The notes: a model not told the origin generated them from the letters alone. Numbered from the stretch's first letter, positions 1 through 9,015 are shown. The stretch: 64,000 bases of DNA from Clostridium sp. AM33-3 (GCF_003480315.1 NZ_QUIV01000016.1:1-64000); one strand, 5' to 3'. Numbers and translations are program-made.

Positions 1-56
1 AACTATTCACAAATCTTATATCAGTTTTTAACGTTTACACAAAACTTGAAACGGTC

Positions 57-1445
57 TCACTCTGGAATGTCGGAAAAGGGAGGGGTATCTTCAATATATG
101 CCTGTGGGGGTTCGGCTTCGTAGGAAATATTTTCTTCTTCTTCCAATGCGAGTGCCATAAACCTAGCATCCTCTTCCTCCTGACGTTGGAGATAAACTTG
201 ATAAGTTGGAAGAATTTTTCGCTGTGAAAAATATGTTGGTTTACCACAGATTTCACAGTAACGTGCATTGCTTGGGTTAGCATGCTGATTCAGGTATATA
301 ATATTTCCGTTGATATCCTGATCCGCCTCACCTTCACATTTATTATATAAATTAGTTCCACAGATGCGGCAGTATTCAGCATTGCTGCCAAATTCGTCAT
401 TTCCGCATACAGGGCAGACATTTACTCTTAATGTATTTTCGTTATAATCAACACCATCTGTGTATTTCACTTCTGAATCCTCCATTCTTATTTTTATATC
501 TAAGTGTCCGTAGAAAGTTTCTGCTCCGCATTCTTCACAATATCTTGCGAATGAACGGTTTAAATGACGTTTGTGCGTTTTACCATCCTGTCCATGCCCG
601 GAACAATAATTGAAAAGAGGTAAACCGCATATCATACAATAACGTGAATGTTCGCCCAAATCTTGATTACCACAGCGTGGACATACATAGAAAAAGCCAT
701 TTTTATCAGCTGCAATGTCTGGTGGAAGAGGATTGTATCGTAAACTTTTCCCAATTCTTTTATTTCCACACATCACGCAGTATTTTGCGCCCATAGGAAC
801 AAGGCTTCGGCACCGGCAACATCTTTTACGATATCGGATAAAGATGTTGCAGATCAGCTGTTTCATGGGGGTTGTATAATCTCGTAGATCCCTTCTGATA
901 AAATTGATACGAACATTTGCGGCAGATTCCGTTATATTAAAGGCGTTTTGTATGTCTATATTTTGATTCCGGCTTTTGCCTTCTTCAATGACCGTCCATG
1001 CAAGTGGAGCAGGACTTAGGAGATTTCGGGCAAAACAGTTAGCCTCCTTTTCGTATTCATCATACTGTTCCTGTGTAAGAAAAGAACGATTTAAAATTTC
1101 AGTTCCAGCTACTTGATGATGATCGAGAAAAATGTGTCCAAGTTCATGAGCAAGGGTAAAATGAATAAATGGATCAGATTTTGTCTCGTTGTATAAAATT
1201 ACATATTGATTTGTTGTTCGTTTATAGCAGCAGACGCCTAATTCGCTGTCAAAATGATTAATAACTTCTTGGCGGGTCCATCCAGAAAGTTTCATGTACT
1301 CTCCATATGTAAAAAGTGAAATTTCACGGGAGAGGGCGTCAAAAATCAGATCTAAATCAACAGGTGCTTGAGGAATTTCATAATCCTCAAGCACCTCAAC
1401 AGCTTTTCGTACAGCTTTGTTATAATTAGCACAATAATTTATCAC
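57..1445 (-). CDS. ImmA/IrrE-type metallopeptidase with C-terminal zinc-ribbon repeats
   Basis: A 462-aa protein. Residues 1-190 form an ImmA/IrrE (Peptidase_M78) domain with the zinc-protease motif HELGH at residues 100-104. ImmA proteases cleave the adjacent CI-like repressor to induce a prophage (ICEBs1 paradigm). The rest, from about residue 205, is unusual: at least four CxxC-pair zinc ribbons in series (for example CPRCGN...CMICG and CPVCGN...CRICG), making the protein much longer than typical ImmA (about 150-270 aa). The ribbons may sense a signal or hold a partner; that is inference. The start is GTG at 1445, sharing its G with the TAG stop of the repressor, with AAGGATG upstream, so the two genes are translationally coupled. 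Partner: repressor 1445-1798. Confidence 0.85.
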   Translation of the reverse strand: MINYCANYNKAVRKAVEVLEDYEIPQAPVDLDLIFDALSREISLFTYGEYMKLSGWTRQEVINHFDSELGVCCYKRTTNQYVILYNETKSDPFIHFTLAHELGHIFLDHHQVAGTEILNRSFLTQEQYDEYEKEANCFARNLLSPAPLAWTVIEEGKSRNQNIDIQNAFNITESAANVRINFIRRDLRDYTTPMKQLICNIFIRYRKRCCRCRSLVPMGAKYCVMCGNKRIGKSLRYNPLPPDIAADKNGFFYVCPRCGNQDLGEHSRYCMICGLPLFNYCSGHGQDGKTHKRHLNRSFARYCEECGAETFYGHLDIKIRMEDSEVKYTDGVDYNENTLRVNVCPVCGNDEFGSNAEYCRICGTNLYNKCEGEADQDINGNIIYLNQHANPSNARYCEICGKPTYFSQRKILPTYQVYLQRQEEEDARFMALALEEEENISYEAEPPQAYIEDTPPFSDIPE

Positions 1446-1798
1446 TAGACATCCTTCTTGTCACCACCAGCGTCTTTGAATGCCTCACTGAATGTGAGGT
1501 TAAGAATCTGCATCATTTTGTCTAAATCTTCAGATGTCATTTTCTTTGCAGCTCTTTGAATCATTCTGATTTCTGGCTGATCATCAATTTGTTTATTTAA
1601 AGCAAGTAAATAATTATAATCGAGTTTCAAAAAATCTGCGATGGCTCTCAGGGTTTCATTGTCAGGAGTAATGTTATCATCGTGCTCAATTCGTGAAACA
1701 GTAGAATTGCTAATTTTTACACCACGGGCAAGTTCTCTTTGAGTAATGCCAAGTTCAGTTCTTCGTTGTGCGATAACTTTTCCTAATGATTCATCCAT
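1445..1798 (-). CDS. CI-like XRE-family phage repressor
   Basis: A 117-aa protein with an N-terminal XRE helix-turn-helix (about residues 8-62, QRELARGVKISNSTVSRIE) and a short C-terminal tail without a LexA-like peptidase domain, which fits a repressor inactivated by the neighbouring ImmA. The start at 1798 is chosen because AAGGAGG lies just upstream; a longer reading frame would run into the promoter and operators. It is transcribed leftward from a TTGCAT-N17-TATACT promoter, which contains an operator, so it probably autoregulates. It is predicted to hold the lytic promoter at 1893-1921 shut. Confidence 0.88.
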   Translation of the reverse strand: MDESLGKVIAQRRTELGITQRELARGVKISNSTVSRIEHDDNITPDNETLRAIADFLKLDYNYLLALNKQIDDQPEIRMIQRAAKKMTSEDLDKMMQILNLTFSEAFKDAGGDKKDV

Positions 1799-1835
1799 TG
1801 CGAAAGCCTCCTTCTTATCATATTTTTGTACCCTT

Positions 1836-1944
1836 AGTATAGCATGAATGTTCCACCCATGCAACACTTTTGTGAAGAATATAAATAAAGTGTTGATTTG
1901 ATGGAACACCTGTGATATGCTTTAACTGTTCCATTGATGGAACA
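1836..1944. promoter_or_regulatory. Lysogeny switch: divergent promoters with three 18-bp operators
   Basis: Leftward promoter: on the minus strand TTGCAT (1864-1859), 17-bp spacer, TATACT (1841-1836). Rightward promoter: TTGATT (1893-1898), 17-bp spacer, TATGCT (1916-1921). Three operators share the pattern TGTTCCAT-NN-ATGGAACA. They are 1849-1866 (inside the leftward promoter), 1891-1908 (overlapping the rightward -35) and 1927-1944 (just after the rightward -10, a perfect 8-bp inverted repeat). Start-to-start spacing is 42 and 36 bp. Binding by the CI-like and Cro-like proteins is inferred from position and symmetry. Confidence 0.88.
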
Positions 1945-1969
1945 CAAAAAATGAAAGGAGGAAAACCTG

Positions 1970-2212
1970 ATGTTATGTGTAAATATCGACAAATTATACG
2001 AACTACAAGGAGAAATGAACGAAACACAGATGGCAAAAAAATTAGGGATCAGCCGTTCTCAATTATGGAGAATTAAGACGGGGCATTCGTCAGTAGGACA
2101 GGAATTTATAGCTAAATTCAAAAAATCCTTCCCAGAAATTAGGATTGACGATATTTTTTTTGTTTCAGATGTTCCATTAAAGGAACACAAGAGCATTGAT
2201 GGAACAGTGTGA
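1970..2212 (+). CDS. Cro-like small XRE regulator
   Basis: An 80-aa protein with one helix-turn-helix (about residues 17-40, TQMAKKLGISRSQLWRIKTG). First gene of the rightward early transcript; GAAAGGAGG precedes the ATG by a normal spacing. Position opposite the repressor suggests the Cro role: repressing the lysogenic promoter, or acting as an early activator. The last codons of the gene contain a further copy of the operator, so occupancy there could also act as a roadblock to early transcription. No effector domain is visible. Confidence 0.75.
   Translation: MLCVNIDKLYELQGEMNETQMAKKLGISRSQLWRIKTGHSSVGQEFIAKFKKSFPEIRIDDIFFVSDVPLKEHKSIDGTV
2170..2206. promoter_or_regulatory. Fourth operator and a half-site inside the cro-like gene
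   Basis: TGTTCCATTAAAGGAACA at 2170-2187 fits the 18-bp operator consensus of the switch (TGTTCCAT-NN-ATGGAACA) with one mismatch. A further right half (ATGGAACA) ends at 2206. Both lie in the coding end of the Cro-like gene, about 240 bp from the main operator cluster. That spacing would allow looping or a transcriptional roadblock by the repressor. Function is inferred from sequence identity with the promoter-proximal sites. Confidence 0.75.
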
Positions 2213-2352
2213 AAAAAAAGGATGAAAAACACAGATGCTGCCGGGAAAACAGATGCTGTGTAAATCACCCAGATTTCATTAACTAGTTTACCACAAGCAA
2301 AAAAGAAATTAAATAGAAAATAAAGGATATGTATGAGAAAGGAGTAACTGAA

Positions 2353-2694
2353 ATGAGCGAAGCATTATTATTGGTAGCCGAGGGCTACGAGCAGATTGCC
2401 GCAGGAATCAGAAAGATGGTCGCAGCACAGAAAGATACACCAAAGAAAGATGAGAAGCCTGTGAAGAAGGCAGAAAAGAAGGAAACTCCTGTGGCAGATA
2501 CACCGAAGGATAAAGCTGTCCCGAAGGAGAAAACAGTGGATAGAAAGACGGTCCGTGTTTTCCTTGCGGAAAAGTCCAGATCAGGAAAGACATCGGAAGT
2601 CAAGAACCTGATCGAGCAGTTCGGATTCCAGAAATTGTCAGACGTTCCTGATGAGAAACTGCCGGAACTGTATGAGAAAGCGCAGGTGCTCTAA
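2353..2694 (+). CDS. Phage early protein, Lys-rich linker (unknown function)
   Basis: A 113-aa protein. Residues 1-25 look helical (SEALLLVAEGYEQIAAGIRKM). Residues 28-65 are a low-complexity Lys/Pro/Asp linker, and the C-terminal 45 residues form a small globular part resembling an rRNA-biogenesis-type or SAP-like helical unit (KTVRVFLAEKSRSGKTSEVK). Start 2353 is preferred to the upstream ATG at 2329 because GAAAGGAG sits ahead of it. It is the first gene of the replication operon, and its stop overlaps the next start (TAATG). Proteins of this kind are common beside DUF2800 in Clostridia phages; the role is unknown. Confidence 0.6.
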   Translation: MSEALLLVAEGYEQIAAGIRKMVAAQKDTPKKDEKPVKKAEKKETPVADTPKDKAVPKEKTVDRKTVRVFLAEKSRSGKTSEVKNLIEQFGFQKLSDVPDEKLPELYEKAQVL

Positions 2695-3821
2695 TGGGCG
2701 GACACGCTAGGTTCTCCCCATCGTCCGGTAAAAGACGTCTGGAATGCCCTCCATCATTACTGTTGGAGGAGCAGTTCCCGGATGAAGAATCTCCCTTCGC
2801 AGCAGAAGGGAGTGCCGGACATGCGATGGCAGAGTACCTCATCAATAAGTATCTGAAGAAAAGGACCAAAAGACCTGTATCTGATTATTATTCGGATGAA
2901 CTGCTCGAAGCCGTGGATGATTACGTGGAATATAACATCACCCAGATCGAACAGGCAAGGAAGGACTGTGATGAACCATTCATTGGAGTGGAACTGAAGG
3001 TCAGCCTGGCACACAGGATCGAAGGATGTTTCGGTACTGCAGATATGGTGGTGGTCGATTCCCATAAGATCCATATTATCGATCTGAAGCTCGGCAAGGG
3101 TGTGGTGGTCGATGCAGAACAGAATGTCCAACTTATGATCTACGGACTGGGAGTGTTGGACATGCTCGGTTTCTTATATGAGATCGACACGGTGGAGCTT
3201 ACCATTGTCCAGCCGAGGATCGAGCATTTCTCCACCTGGGAGATATCAGCCGGGGAGTTGCTTGCGTGGGGAAAGGATGTTCTTGAACCGGGGGCAGCAA
3301 AGGCTCTTGCAGGAGAGGGAGAATTTAAAGCCGGAGACCACTGCCGATTCTGTAAGGCAAGATTTACGTGCCGTGCAAGGGCAGAGGAATATTTAAAACT
3401 TGCCCAGATGGAATTTGCCGAGCCGGCCCTTATGTCGGATGAGGAAATTGCAGAAGTCCTTTCCAAGGCAGATGCGCTGAAGAAATGGGCAGAGGAGGTT
3501 TACACCTATGCTCAGAATGAAGCAGTAGTTAACCATAAAGAATGGCCGGGCTATAAGCTGGTCCTGGGAAGAAGCAACCGTAAATATACGGATGAAGAGG
3601 ATGTGGCAGAGGCAGCACAGAAAGCCGGATACACGGATATCTTCAAAAAGAGCCTGATCGGCATTACCGAGATGGAAAGACTGATGGGCAAAAAGAAATT
3701 TAATGAGATCATTGGTTCACTGGTATACAAGCCTGACGGCAAGGTCACATTGGTGCCGGATTCAGATAAAAGAGAAGTAGTTAAAACAGCAACCGCAGAA
3801 GCGGATTTTAAGGAGGAATAA
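2694..3821 (+). CDS. DUF2800 protein, Cas4/RecB-like nuclease fold
   Basis: A 375-aa member of the DUF2800 family, a PD-(D/E)XK (Cas4/AddB-like) nuclease group found in phage replication modules. Residues 1-50 carry the family start (HARFSPSSGKRRLECPPS). A GCFGTADMVVVD...IIDLKLGKG segment (about residues 109-130) provides the acidic and D-x-K catalytic residues. Four cysteines around CRFCKARFTC (about residues 217-227) are placed like a zinc or Fe-S site. The neighbouring ssDNA-binding protein and polymerase suggest a recombination or end-processing role during replication. It starts at an ATG overlapping the previous stop. Confidence 0.85.
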   Translation: MGGHARFSPSSGKRRLECPPSLLLEEQFPDEESPFAAEGSAGHAMAEYLINKYLKKRTKRPVSDYYSDELLEAVDDYVEYNITQIEQARKDCDEPFIGVELKVSLAHRIEGCFGTADMVVVDSHKIHIIDLKLGKGVVVDAEQNVQLMIYGLGVLDMLGFLYEIDTVELTIVQPRIEHFSTWEISAGELLAWGKDVLEPGAAKALAGEGEFKAGDHCRFCKARFTCRARAEEYLKLAQMEFAEPALMSDEEIAEVLSKADALKKWAEEVYTYAQNEAVVNHKEWPGYKLVLGRSNRKYTDEEDVAEAAQKAGYTDIFKKSLIGITEMERLMGKKKFNEIIGSLVYKPDGKVTLVPDSDKREVVKTATAEADFKEE

Positions 3822-3824
3822 TCT

Positions 3825-4367
3825 ATGACAACAGCAAATTTAACAAAAGTGATCGTACCATGCAGACTTAGCTATGCACACCTGTGGGAGCCGGATTCCA
3901 TCAACGGAAGCGAACCGAAGTATTCCGTATCCTGCATCATCGACAAGAATGATAAGGAGACCATTGCCAAGATCAAGAAGGCAATCGAGGTAGCAAAGGA
4001 TGAAGGAAAAGGCAAGTGGGGCGGTAAGATCCCGGCGAACCTGAAGACACCGCTCAGAGACGGTGACATTGACAGACCTGAAGACGAGGCGTACCAGAAC
4101 GGAATGTTCCTGAATGCCAACAGTAAACAGGCACCTCAGATCGTGGACAGACAGGTACAGCCGATCCTTGACCAGAGCGAGGTATATTCCGGCTGCTATG
4201 GAAGGGTATCCATTACATTTTACGCTTACAACAGCAACGGAAATAAGGGTGTTGCTGCCGGACTCGGAAATGTACAGAAGTTAAGGGATGGAGAGCCTCT
4301 CGGCTCCAGAGCAAATGCCAGGGATGAGTTCGAGGCAGTGGATGCAGAGGATGATTTCCTCGCATAG
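3825..4367 (+). CDS. DUF2815 phage single-strand DNA-binding protein
   Basis: A 180-aa DUF2815 family protein; the family is related to T7 gp2.5-type ssDNA-binding proteins. Typical features are LTKVIVPCRLSYAHLWEP at the start, a repeated beta-strand core, and an acidic tail (EFEAVDAEDDF) that in such proteins contacts other replication proteins. AAGGAGG precedes the ATG, and only three bases separate it from the DUF2800 gene, so the two are co-transcribed. Probably coats ssDNA for the family A polymerase at 4584 and the VapE helicase. Confidence 0.85.
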   Translation: MTTANLTKVIVPCRLSYAHLWEPDSINGSEPKYSVSCIIDKNDKETIAKIKKAIEVAKDEGKGKWGGKIPANLKTPLRDGDIDRPEDEAYQNGMFLNANSKQAPQIVDRQVQPILDQSEVYSGCYGRVSITFYAYNSNGNKGVAAGLGNVQKLRDGEPLGSRANARDEFEAVDAEDDFLA

Positions 4368-4432
4368 GAACAAAGCAGCAGATCATAGGAAGGGCGGTGG
4401 CATACACCGCCCGGATACATAAAGGAGATGCC

Positions 4433-4603
4433 ATGAAGGAACTGATGAAAGAGTTAAATAGCATAAAAAAATATATTCCATATAATACGTTCCGCACCAT
4501 CAAAGGACAGATAAAGTCCGGCAACGTGGAAGCAGCAAGAACGGGGATCAGCAGAATAAAGAAAAGAGCGGAGGGACAGAAGCATGGACACACTTGCAAT
4601 TGA
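4433..4603 (+). CDS. Small basic phage protein (unknown)
   Basis: A 56-aa basic peptide, probably mostly helical (MKELMKELNSIKKYIPYNT...). The ATG at 4433 is preceded by AAAGGAG, and the end overlaps the start of the polymerase gene by 20 bp, which is typical of coupled phage genes. No family is recognised; small basic proteins in this position recur in related prophages. It may be a polymerase accessory protein, but nothing in the sequence proves that. Confidence 0.6.
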   Translation: MKELMKELNSIKKYIPYNTFRTIKGQIKSGNVEAARTGISRIKKRAEGQKHGHTCN

Positions 4604-6518
4604 TATTGAAACTTATTCAGATGTGTCACTGCCGGACTGCGGGGTACACAGGTATGCAGCATCGGAGCAGTTCGAGATCCTTTTGTTTGCATACAGTCTG
4701 AATGACGAACCGACACAGATCATTGACCTGGCATCCGGGGAGAAGATACCGGATGAAATCATGGAATATCTTACGGATGATTCCGTAATAAAGACTGCTT
4801 ATAATGCAGCATTCGAGCGGAACTGTATCAACCGATTCTTCGGTCTTTCCTTAAAACCGGAAGGATGGAGATGCACACTTGTACAGGCATCCATGCTGTC
4901 ACTTCCACTGTCACTGGAAGGCGTGGGGGAAGCACTGAACCTTGATAAGAAAAAGATGTCGGAAGGCAAAGACCTCATCCGCTATTTCTGTATGCCGTGC
5001 AAGCCTACCAAGGCAAACGGGGGCAGGACAAGGAATCTTCCGTCTGATGCACCGGAGAAGTGGGAACTGTTCAAGACATACTGCATCCGTGACGTGGATG
5101 TGGAAAAACAGATCAGGAATAAACTTGCGAAGTTCCCGATACCGGACAGGGAGCAGAAACTCTACTGCATGGACCAGAGGATCAATGACAGGGGTATCAT
5201 GGTGGATCAGGAGCTGATCGGACACGCTGTGGCATGCGACCTTCTGTATAAGGAGACGGTAACGAAGAAGGCATATGAGATATCAGGACTGGAAAATCCG
5301 AACAGCGTATCGCAGCTCAAGGACTGGCTGAATGAAAAGGGCATCGAGGTGGATTCCCTTGCCAAGGCTGCCGTGGAAGAACTTGTGGAGAACACACAGG
5401 GTGATGTGGCAGAAATGATGAAGCTGAGACTTGCCATGTCAAAGACATCCGTAAAAAAGTACGAAGCAATGGAGCGTTCGGTATGTCCTGACGGGAGGGT
5501 GCATGGATTATTACAGTTTTACGGGGCCAACCGCACGGGCAGATGGGCCGGCAGACTCGTGCAGATCCATAACCTTCCGCAGAACCATATGGAAGACCTG
5601 GAACTGGCACGCTCCCTTGTAAAGGAAGGCAGATATGACCTGGTGGAGCTTTTGTATGATTCCACACCGGATGTGCTTTCTGAGCTGATCCGTACCGCAT
5701 TCGTGGCAAGACCCGGATGCAGATTCATCGTCAGTGATTTTTCTGCGATCGAGGCGAGGGTCATGGGCTACCTTGCCGGAGAGGGATGGGTCATGGAGGA
5801 GTTCCGTGGTGCCGGAAAGATCTATGAACAGACGGCATCCAAGATGTTCCATATCCCAATCGAAGAGATCACAAAGGGAAGCCCGTACCGTGCAAGGGGA
5901 AAGGTGGCATCACTTGCCTGTCAGTATGGTGGTGCGGAAGGTGCACTCATCAGCATGGGAGCATTAAATTTTGTGGAAGAAGAGGAACTGAAAGGGCTGG
6001 TGCAGTCATGGCGGACTGCCAATCCGCACATCGTGAATTACTGGTACGAGATCGACGGCGCAGTAAAGGCTGCCGTGAAAGAGCGGAAGATGACAAAGGT
6101 CGGAATGGTTACGGTATATTACCAGTCCGGGATGTTAAAGATCGCACTGCCGTCCGGAAGGGTTCTGTCCTATGTAAGACCAAGGATGACCGTGAACCGC
6201 TTCGGCTCGGAAAGTGTCAGCTATGAAGGAATCGGCACGAACCGCAAGTGGACAAGGATCGAATCTTACGGTGCAAAATTCTGTGAGAACATCGTTCAGG
6301 CAACCGCCAGGGATGTACTGGCAGAGGCAATGCTCCGTCTGGAAAAGAAGGGGTTTGATATCGTGTGCCACATCCATGATGAAGTGGTGCTTGAAGTGCC
6401 GGAGGGGTCATCCTCGGTGGAAGAAGTCAATGAAATCATGGCGGTATGCCCTGACTGGTGTGAGGGGCTTCCACTTAAGGCTGCCGGATTTGAAAGTCCG
6501 TTTTACAAGAAAGATTAG
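4584..6518 (+). CDS. Family A DNA polymerase with 3'-5' exonuclease
   Basis: A 644-aa replicative phage polymerase. The N-terminal exonuclease motif DIETYSD is at residues 6-12. Polymerase motif A is SDFSAIEARV (about residue 383), and motif C is HIHDEVVLEV (about residue 595), with the catalytic aspartate in HDE. A GRTGRWAGRL segment lies around residue 316. Length fits the short family A enzymes of Gram-positive phages, without a 5'-nuclease domain. It works with the ssDNA-binding protein (3825) and VapE primase-helicase (6631). GGAGGG precedes the ATG. Confidence 0.95.
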   Translation: MDTLAIDIETYSDVSLPDCGVHRYAASEQFEILLFAYSLNDEPTQIIDLASGEKIPDEIMEYLTDDSVIKTAYNAAFERNCINRFFGLSLKPEGWRCTLVQASMLSLPLSLEGVGEALNLDKKKMSEGKDLIRYFCMPCKPTKANGGRTRNLPSDAPEKWELFKTYCIRDVDVEKQIRNKLAKFPIPDREQKLYCMDQRINDRGIMVDQELIGHAVACDLLYKETVTKKAYEISGLENPNSVSQLKDWLNEKGIEVDSLAKAAVEELVENTQGDVAEMMKLRLAMSKTSVKKYEAMERSVCPDGRVHGLLQFYGANRTGRWAGRLVQIHNLPQNHMEDLELARSLVKEGRYDLVELLYDSTPDVLSELIRTAFVARPGCRFIVSDFSAIEARVMGYLAGEGWVMEEFRGAGKIYEQTASKMFHIPIEEITKGSPYRARGKVASLACQYGGAEGALISMGALNFVEEEELKGLVQSWRTANPHIVNYWYEIDGAVKAAVKERKMTKVGMVTVYYQSGMLKIALPSGRVLSYVRPRMTVNRFGSESVSYEGIGTNRKWTRIESYGAKFCENIVQATARDVLAEAMLRLEKKGFDIVCHIHDEVVLEVPEGSSSVEEVNEIMAVCPDWCEGLPLKAAGFESPFYKKD

Positions 6519-6527
6519 GAGGAACTT

Positions 6528-6674
6528 ATGGGAGGATGCAACAGGGAAGGGTATCCGGATCCGACCGCAGGTATTGCAATCGGACGGGTCATGAAACAGG
6601 AAAAACGTAAAAAGAAGGAGGTAAAGAAGGATGTTCGTATCGATCGGAAACTCAAGAATGGACAAAAAGTTTAA
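6528..6674 (+). CDS. Small conserved phage peptide (48 aa)
   Basis: A short frame between the polymerase and vapE, starting ATG at 6528 after TTAGGAGG and ending TAA at 6672-6674. The product begins MGGCNREGYPDPTAGIAIG and ends in a Lys/Arg-rich stretch. It overlaps the vapE start (6631) by 44 bp in another frame, and vapE's own ribosome site (GAAGGAGG) lies inside it. Peptides with this N-terminus are, from general knowledge, common at this position in Clostridia prophages. Function unknown. Confidence 0.7.
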   Translation: MGGCNREGYPDPTAGIAIGRVMKQEKRKKKEVKKDVRIDRKLKNGQKV

Positions 6675-9015
6675 CTGCACGGATATGACATATGAAGATT
6701 TTGTCAGCCGTCTGTCCAAGACAAAATATACTGCGGAAACAATGGAACAGTACAGGAAGATGCCGAAAGGGCAGCAGGACAATATCAAGGATGTAGGAGG
6801 GTTCGTGCTTGGAAAGCTGAAGGGCGGACGCAGGAAGAAGGACTGCGTGATTTCCAGATCCGCTATCACGCTTGATATGGATTACGGAACACAGGGCATT
6901 ATTGATGAACTGGAAATGTTCTTTGACATGAAGATGGTGGTGTATTCCACACATAAGCATACGCCGGAGAAACCTAGGCTTCGTATCATCATATTCCTGA
7001 CAAGGAATGTCACACCTGATGAGTACGGGGCAGTCAGCCGTATGCTTGCATCGGATATCGGTATCGAGCTTTTTGATGATTCCACCTATGAACCATCAAG
7101 ACTCATGTACTGGCCGAGCACTTCCAGTGACGGTGAGTATGTGTTTCAGGAAATCGAAGGGAACGAAGTTGATCCAGATGAAGTGCTGTCACGTTATAAG
7201 GACTGGCATGATGTATCAGCGTGGCCGGTGAGCAACCGTCAGGCATCCGTTGTGCAGAGGGATATCAAAAAACAGGCTGACCCGCTTTCCAAGGACGGAC
7301 TGATTGGGGCCTTCAACCGCACATACACGGTGACACAGGCAATCGACAAATTCATCCCGGATGTGTACAGGCATTCAAGGGCGATCCTCGGAAGATACGA
7401 TTATATCCCGGCGGACTCGGCTGCCGGAGTCGTGGTATATGATGACCTGTTCGTATACAGCCACCATGCAACAGACCCGTGCTGCGGAAAGCTGATGAAT
7501 GCGTTTGATGTGGTAAGGCTTCATAAATTCGGTGATAAGGATGCAAGGGCAGCCGAAGGGACAGAACCGGGAAAACTCCCGTCCTTTAAAGCCATGCAGG
7601 ATTTTGTATCTGCAGATGAAGAAGTAAAGAACACGCTTGCAAAAGAAAGACAGGAGCTAGCAGTACAGGAATTTTCCGCAGAGCCGGATGAGGACTGGCA
7701 GAATAAACTGGCACTCGACCGCAGGGGAAACATCAAAGATACACTGCAGAACATTGTACTGATCATCCGCAACGATGAGAATTTCAAACACATCGTGTAT
7801 AACGAGTTCAAGGATACCATTGATGTCATCGGTCCGCTTCCGTGGAAACAGGTAAAGCCTGGATGGAATGACTCCGACCTTGCCAATGCAAAGGTGTATT
7901 TCGAGAGGGTGTACGGGATCTGGTCACCGACCAAGTTTAAGGATGCACTGCTTGCCGTGGTGTCATCCGACAGGCTTTATCATCCGATCAAGGATTATTT
8001 TGCAACACTTCACTGGGACGGACAGGAGCGTATCGATACACTGCTCATCGACTATTTTGGTGCAAAAGATTCACCGTATACAAGGGCAGTCATCCGCAAG
8101 ACACTGGTGGCTGCGGTAGCACGTATCTATAAGCCGGGAGTAAAGTTCGATTCCATACTCGTATTGAACGGTCCGCAGGGAATGGGAAAATCCACCTTCT
8201 TTGCCATCCTTGGAAAGCAGTGGTTCTCGGATTCCTTATCCATTTCGGATATGAGGGATAAGACTGCTGCCGAGAAGCTGCTCGGAAACTGGATACTTGA
8301 GATCAGTGAGATGAACGGTATCCGCAAGACGGAAGTCGAGGTAGTAAAGTCCTTTGTTACCCGTCAGGATGATAAATTCCGTCAGGCATATGGAGTCAAT
8401 GTAGAGTCCCACCCAAGAAAATGCATCATTGTGGGAAGCACCAACTCTGAAGGCGGATTCTTACGTGACGTGACAGGAAACAGAAGATTCTGGCCCGTGC
8501 ATGTGCCGGGGACAGGAAAACACCATCCGTGGGAGCTTGACTGTGTCGACCAGATCTGGGCAGAGGCAATCCATCTGTATAACGAAGGCGAGGTGCTGTT
8601 CTTAAAAGGTGCGGAGGCAGAGGAAGCATATAAGATGCAGCAGGAGGCAATGGAGTCGGATGACCGTGAGGGCATCGTGCAGGACTATCTTGACAGACTG
8701 CTGCCGGACAACTGGGCATCGATGGATATTTACCAGAGAAGGGCATTCCTTGGCGGAGGAGAGTTCGAGACGGTAGGTGTCAAAGGAACGGTCATGCGTG
8801 AGCGTGTGTGCATCATGGAGATCTGGGTGGAGTGCTTCGGCAAAGAGCGCCAGAACTTAAAGAAGGCAGATTCCTATGAGATTGAAGGCATCTTAAACAA
8901 GATCGGGGGATGGAAGAAGTATGATTCCAATACCACGGGCAAGACCAAAGTCCCCCTTTACGGAGTGCAGAAGACTTTTGTGCGGATGGATGAGAAACCA
9001 GAGGAAACCCGTTAG
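6631..9015 (+). CDS. VapE/VirE-type primase-helicase
   Basis: A 794-aa virulence-associated E family protein. The N-terminal half (about residues 40-300) resembles an AEP-like primase (ITLDMDYG, STHKHTPEKPRLRII, FDDSTYEPSRLMYWPS). The C-terminal half is the VirE superfamily helicase with Walker A GPQGMGKST (about residues 512-520), a Walker B-like LGNWILEISEM, and GSTNSEGGFLRDVTGNRRFW. Such fused proteins replace separate primase and DnaB-type helicase in many Firmicutes phages and satellite islands. The strongly repeated GGAAACC/GGTTTCC segment right at its 3' end is the candidate origin on which it acts. Confidence 0.93.
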   Translation: MFVSIGNSRMDKKFNCTDMTYEDFVSRLSKTKYTAETMEQYRKMPKGQQDNIKDVGGFVLGKLKGGRRKKDCVISRSAITLDMDYGTQGIIDELEMFFDMKMVVYSTHKHTPEKPRLRIIIFLTRNVTPDEYGAVSRMLASDIGIELFDDSTYEPSRLMYWPSTSSDGEYVFQEIEGNEVDPDEVLSRYKDWHDVSAWPVSNRQASVVQRDIKKQADPLSKDGLIGAFNRTYTVTQAIDKFIPDVYRHSRAILGRYDYIPADSAAGVVVYDDLFVYSHHATDPCCGKLMNAFDVVRLHKFGDKDARAAEGTEPGKLPSFKAMQDFVSADEEVKNTLAKERQELAVQEFSAEPDEDWQNKLALDRRGNIKDTLQNIVLIIRNDENFKHIVYNEFKDTIDVIGPLPWKQVKPGWNDSDLANAKVYFERVYGIWSPTKFKDALLAVVSSDRLYHPIKDYFATLHWDGQERIDTLLIDYFGAKDSPYTRAVIRKTLVAAVARIYKPGVKFDSILVLNGPQGMGKSTFFAILGKQWFSDSLSISDMRDKTAAEKLLGNWILEISEMNGIRKTEVEVVKSFVTRQDDKFRQAYGVNVESHPRKCIIVGSTNSEGGFLRDVTGNRRFWPVHVPGTGKHHPWELDCVDQIWAEAIHLYNEGEVLFLKGAEAEEAYKMQQEAMESDDREGIVQDYLDRLLPDNWASMDIYQRRAFLGGGEFETVGVKGTVMRERVCIMEIWVECFGKERQNLKKADSYEIEGILNKIGGWKKYDSNTTGKTKVPLYGVQKTFVRMDEKPEETR

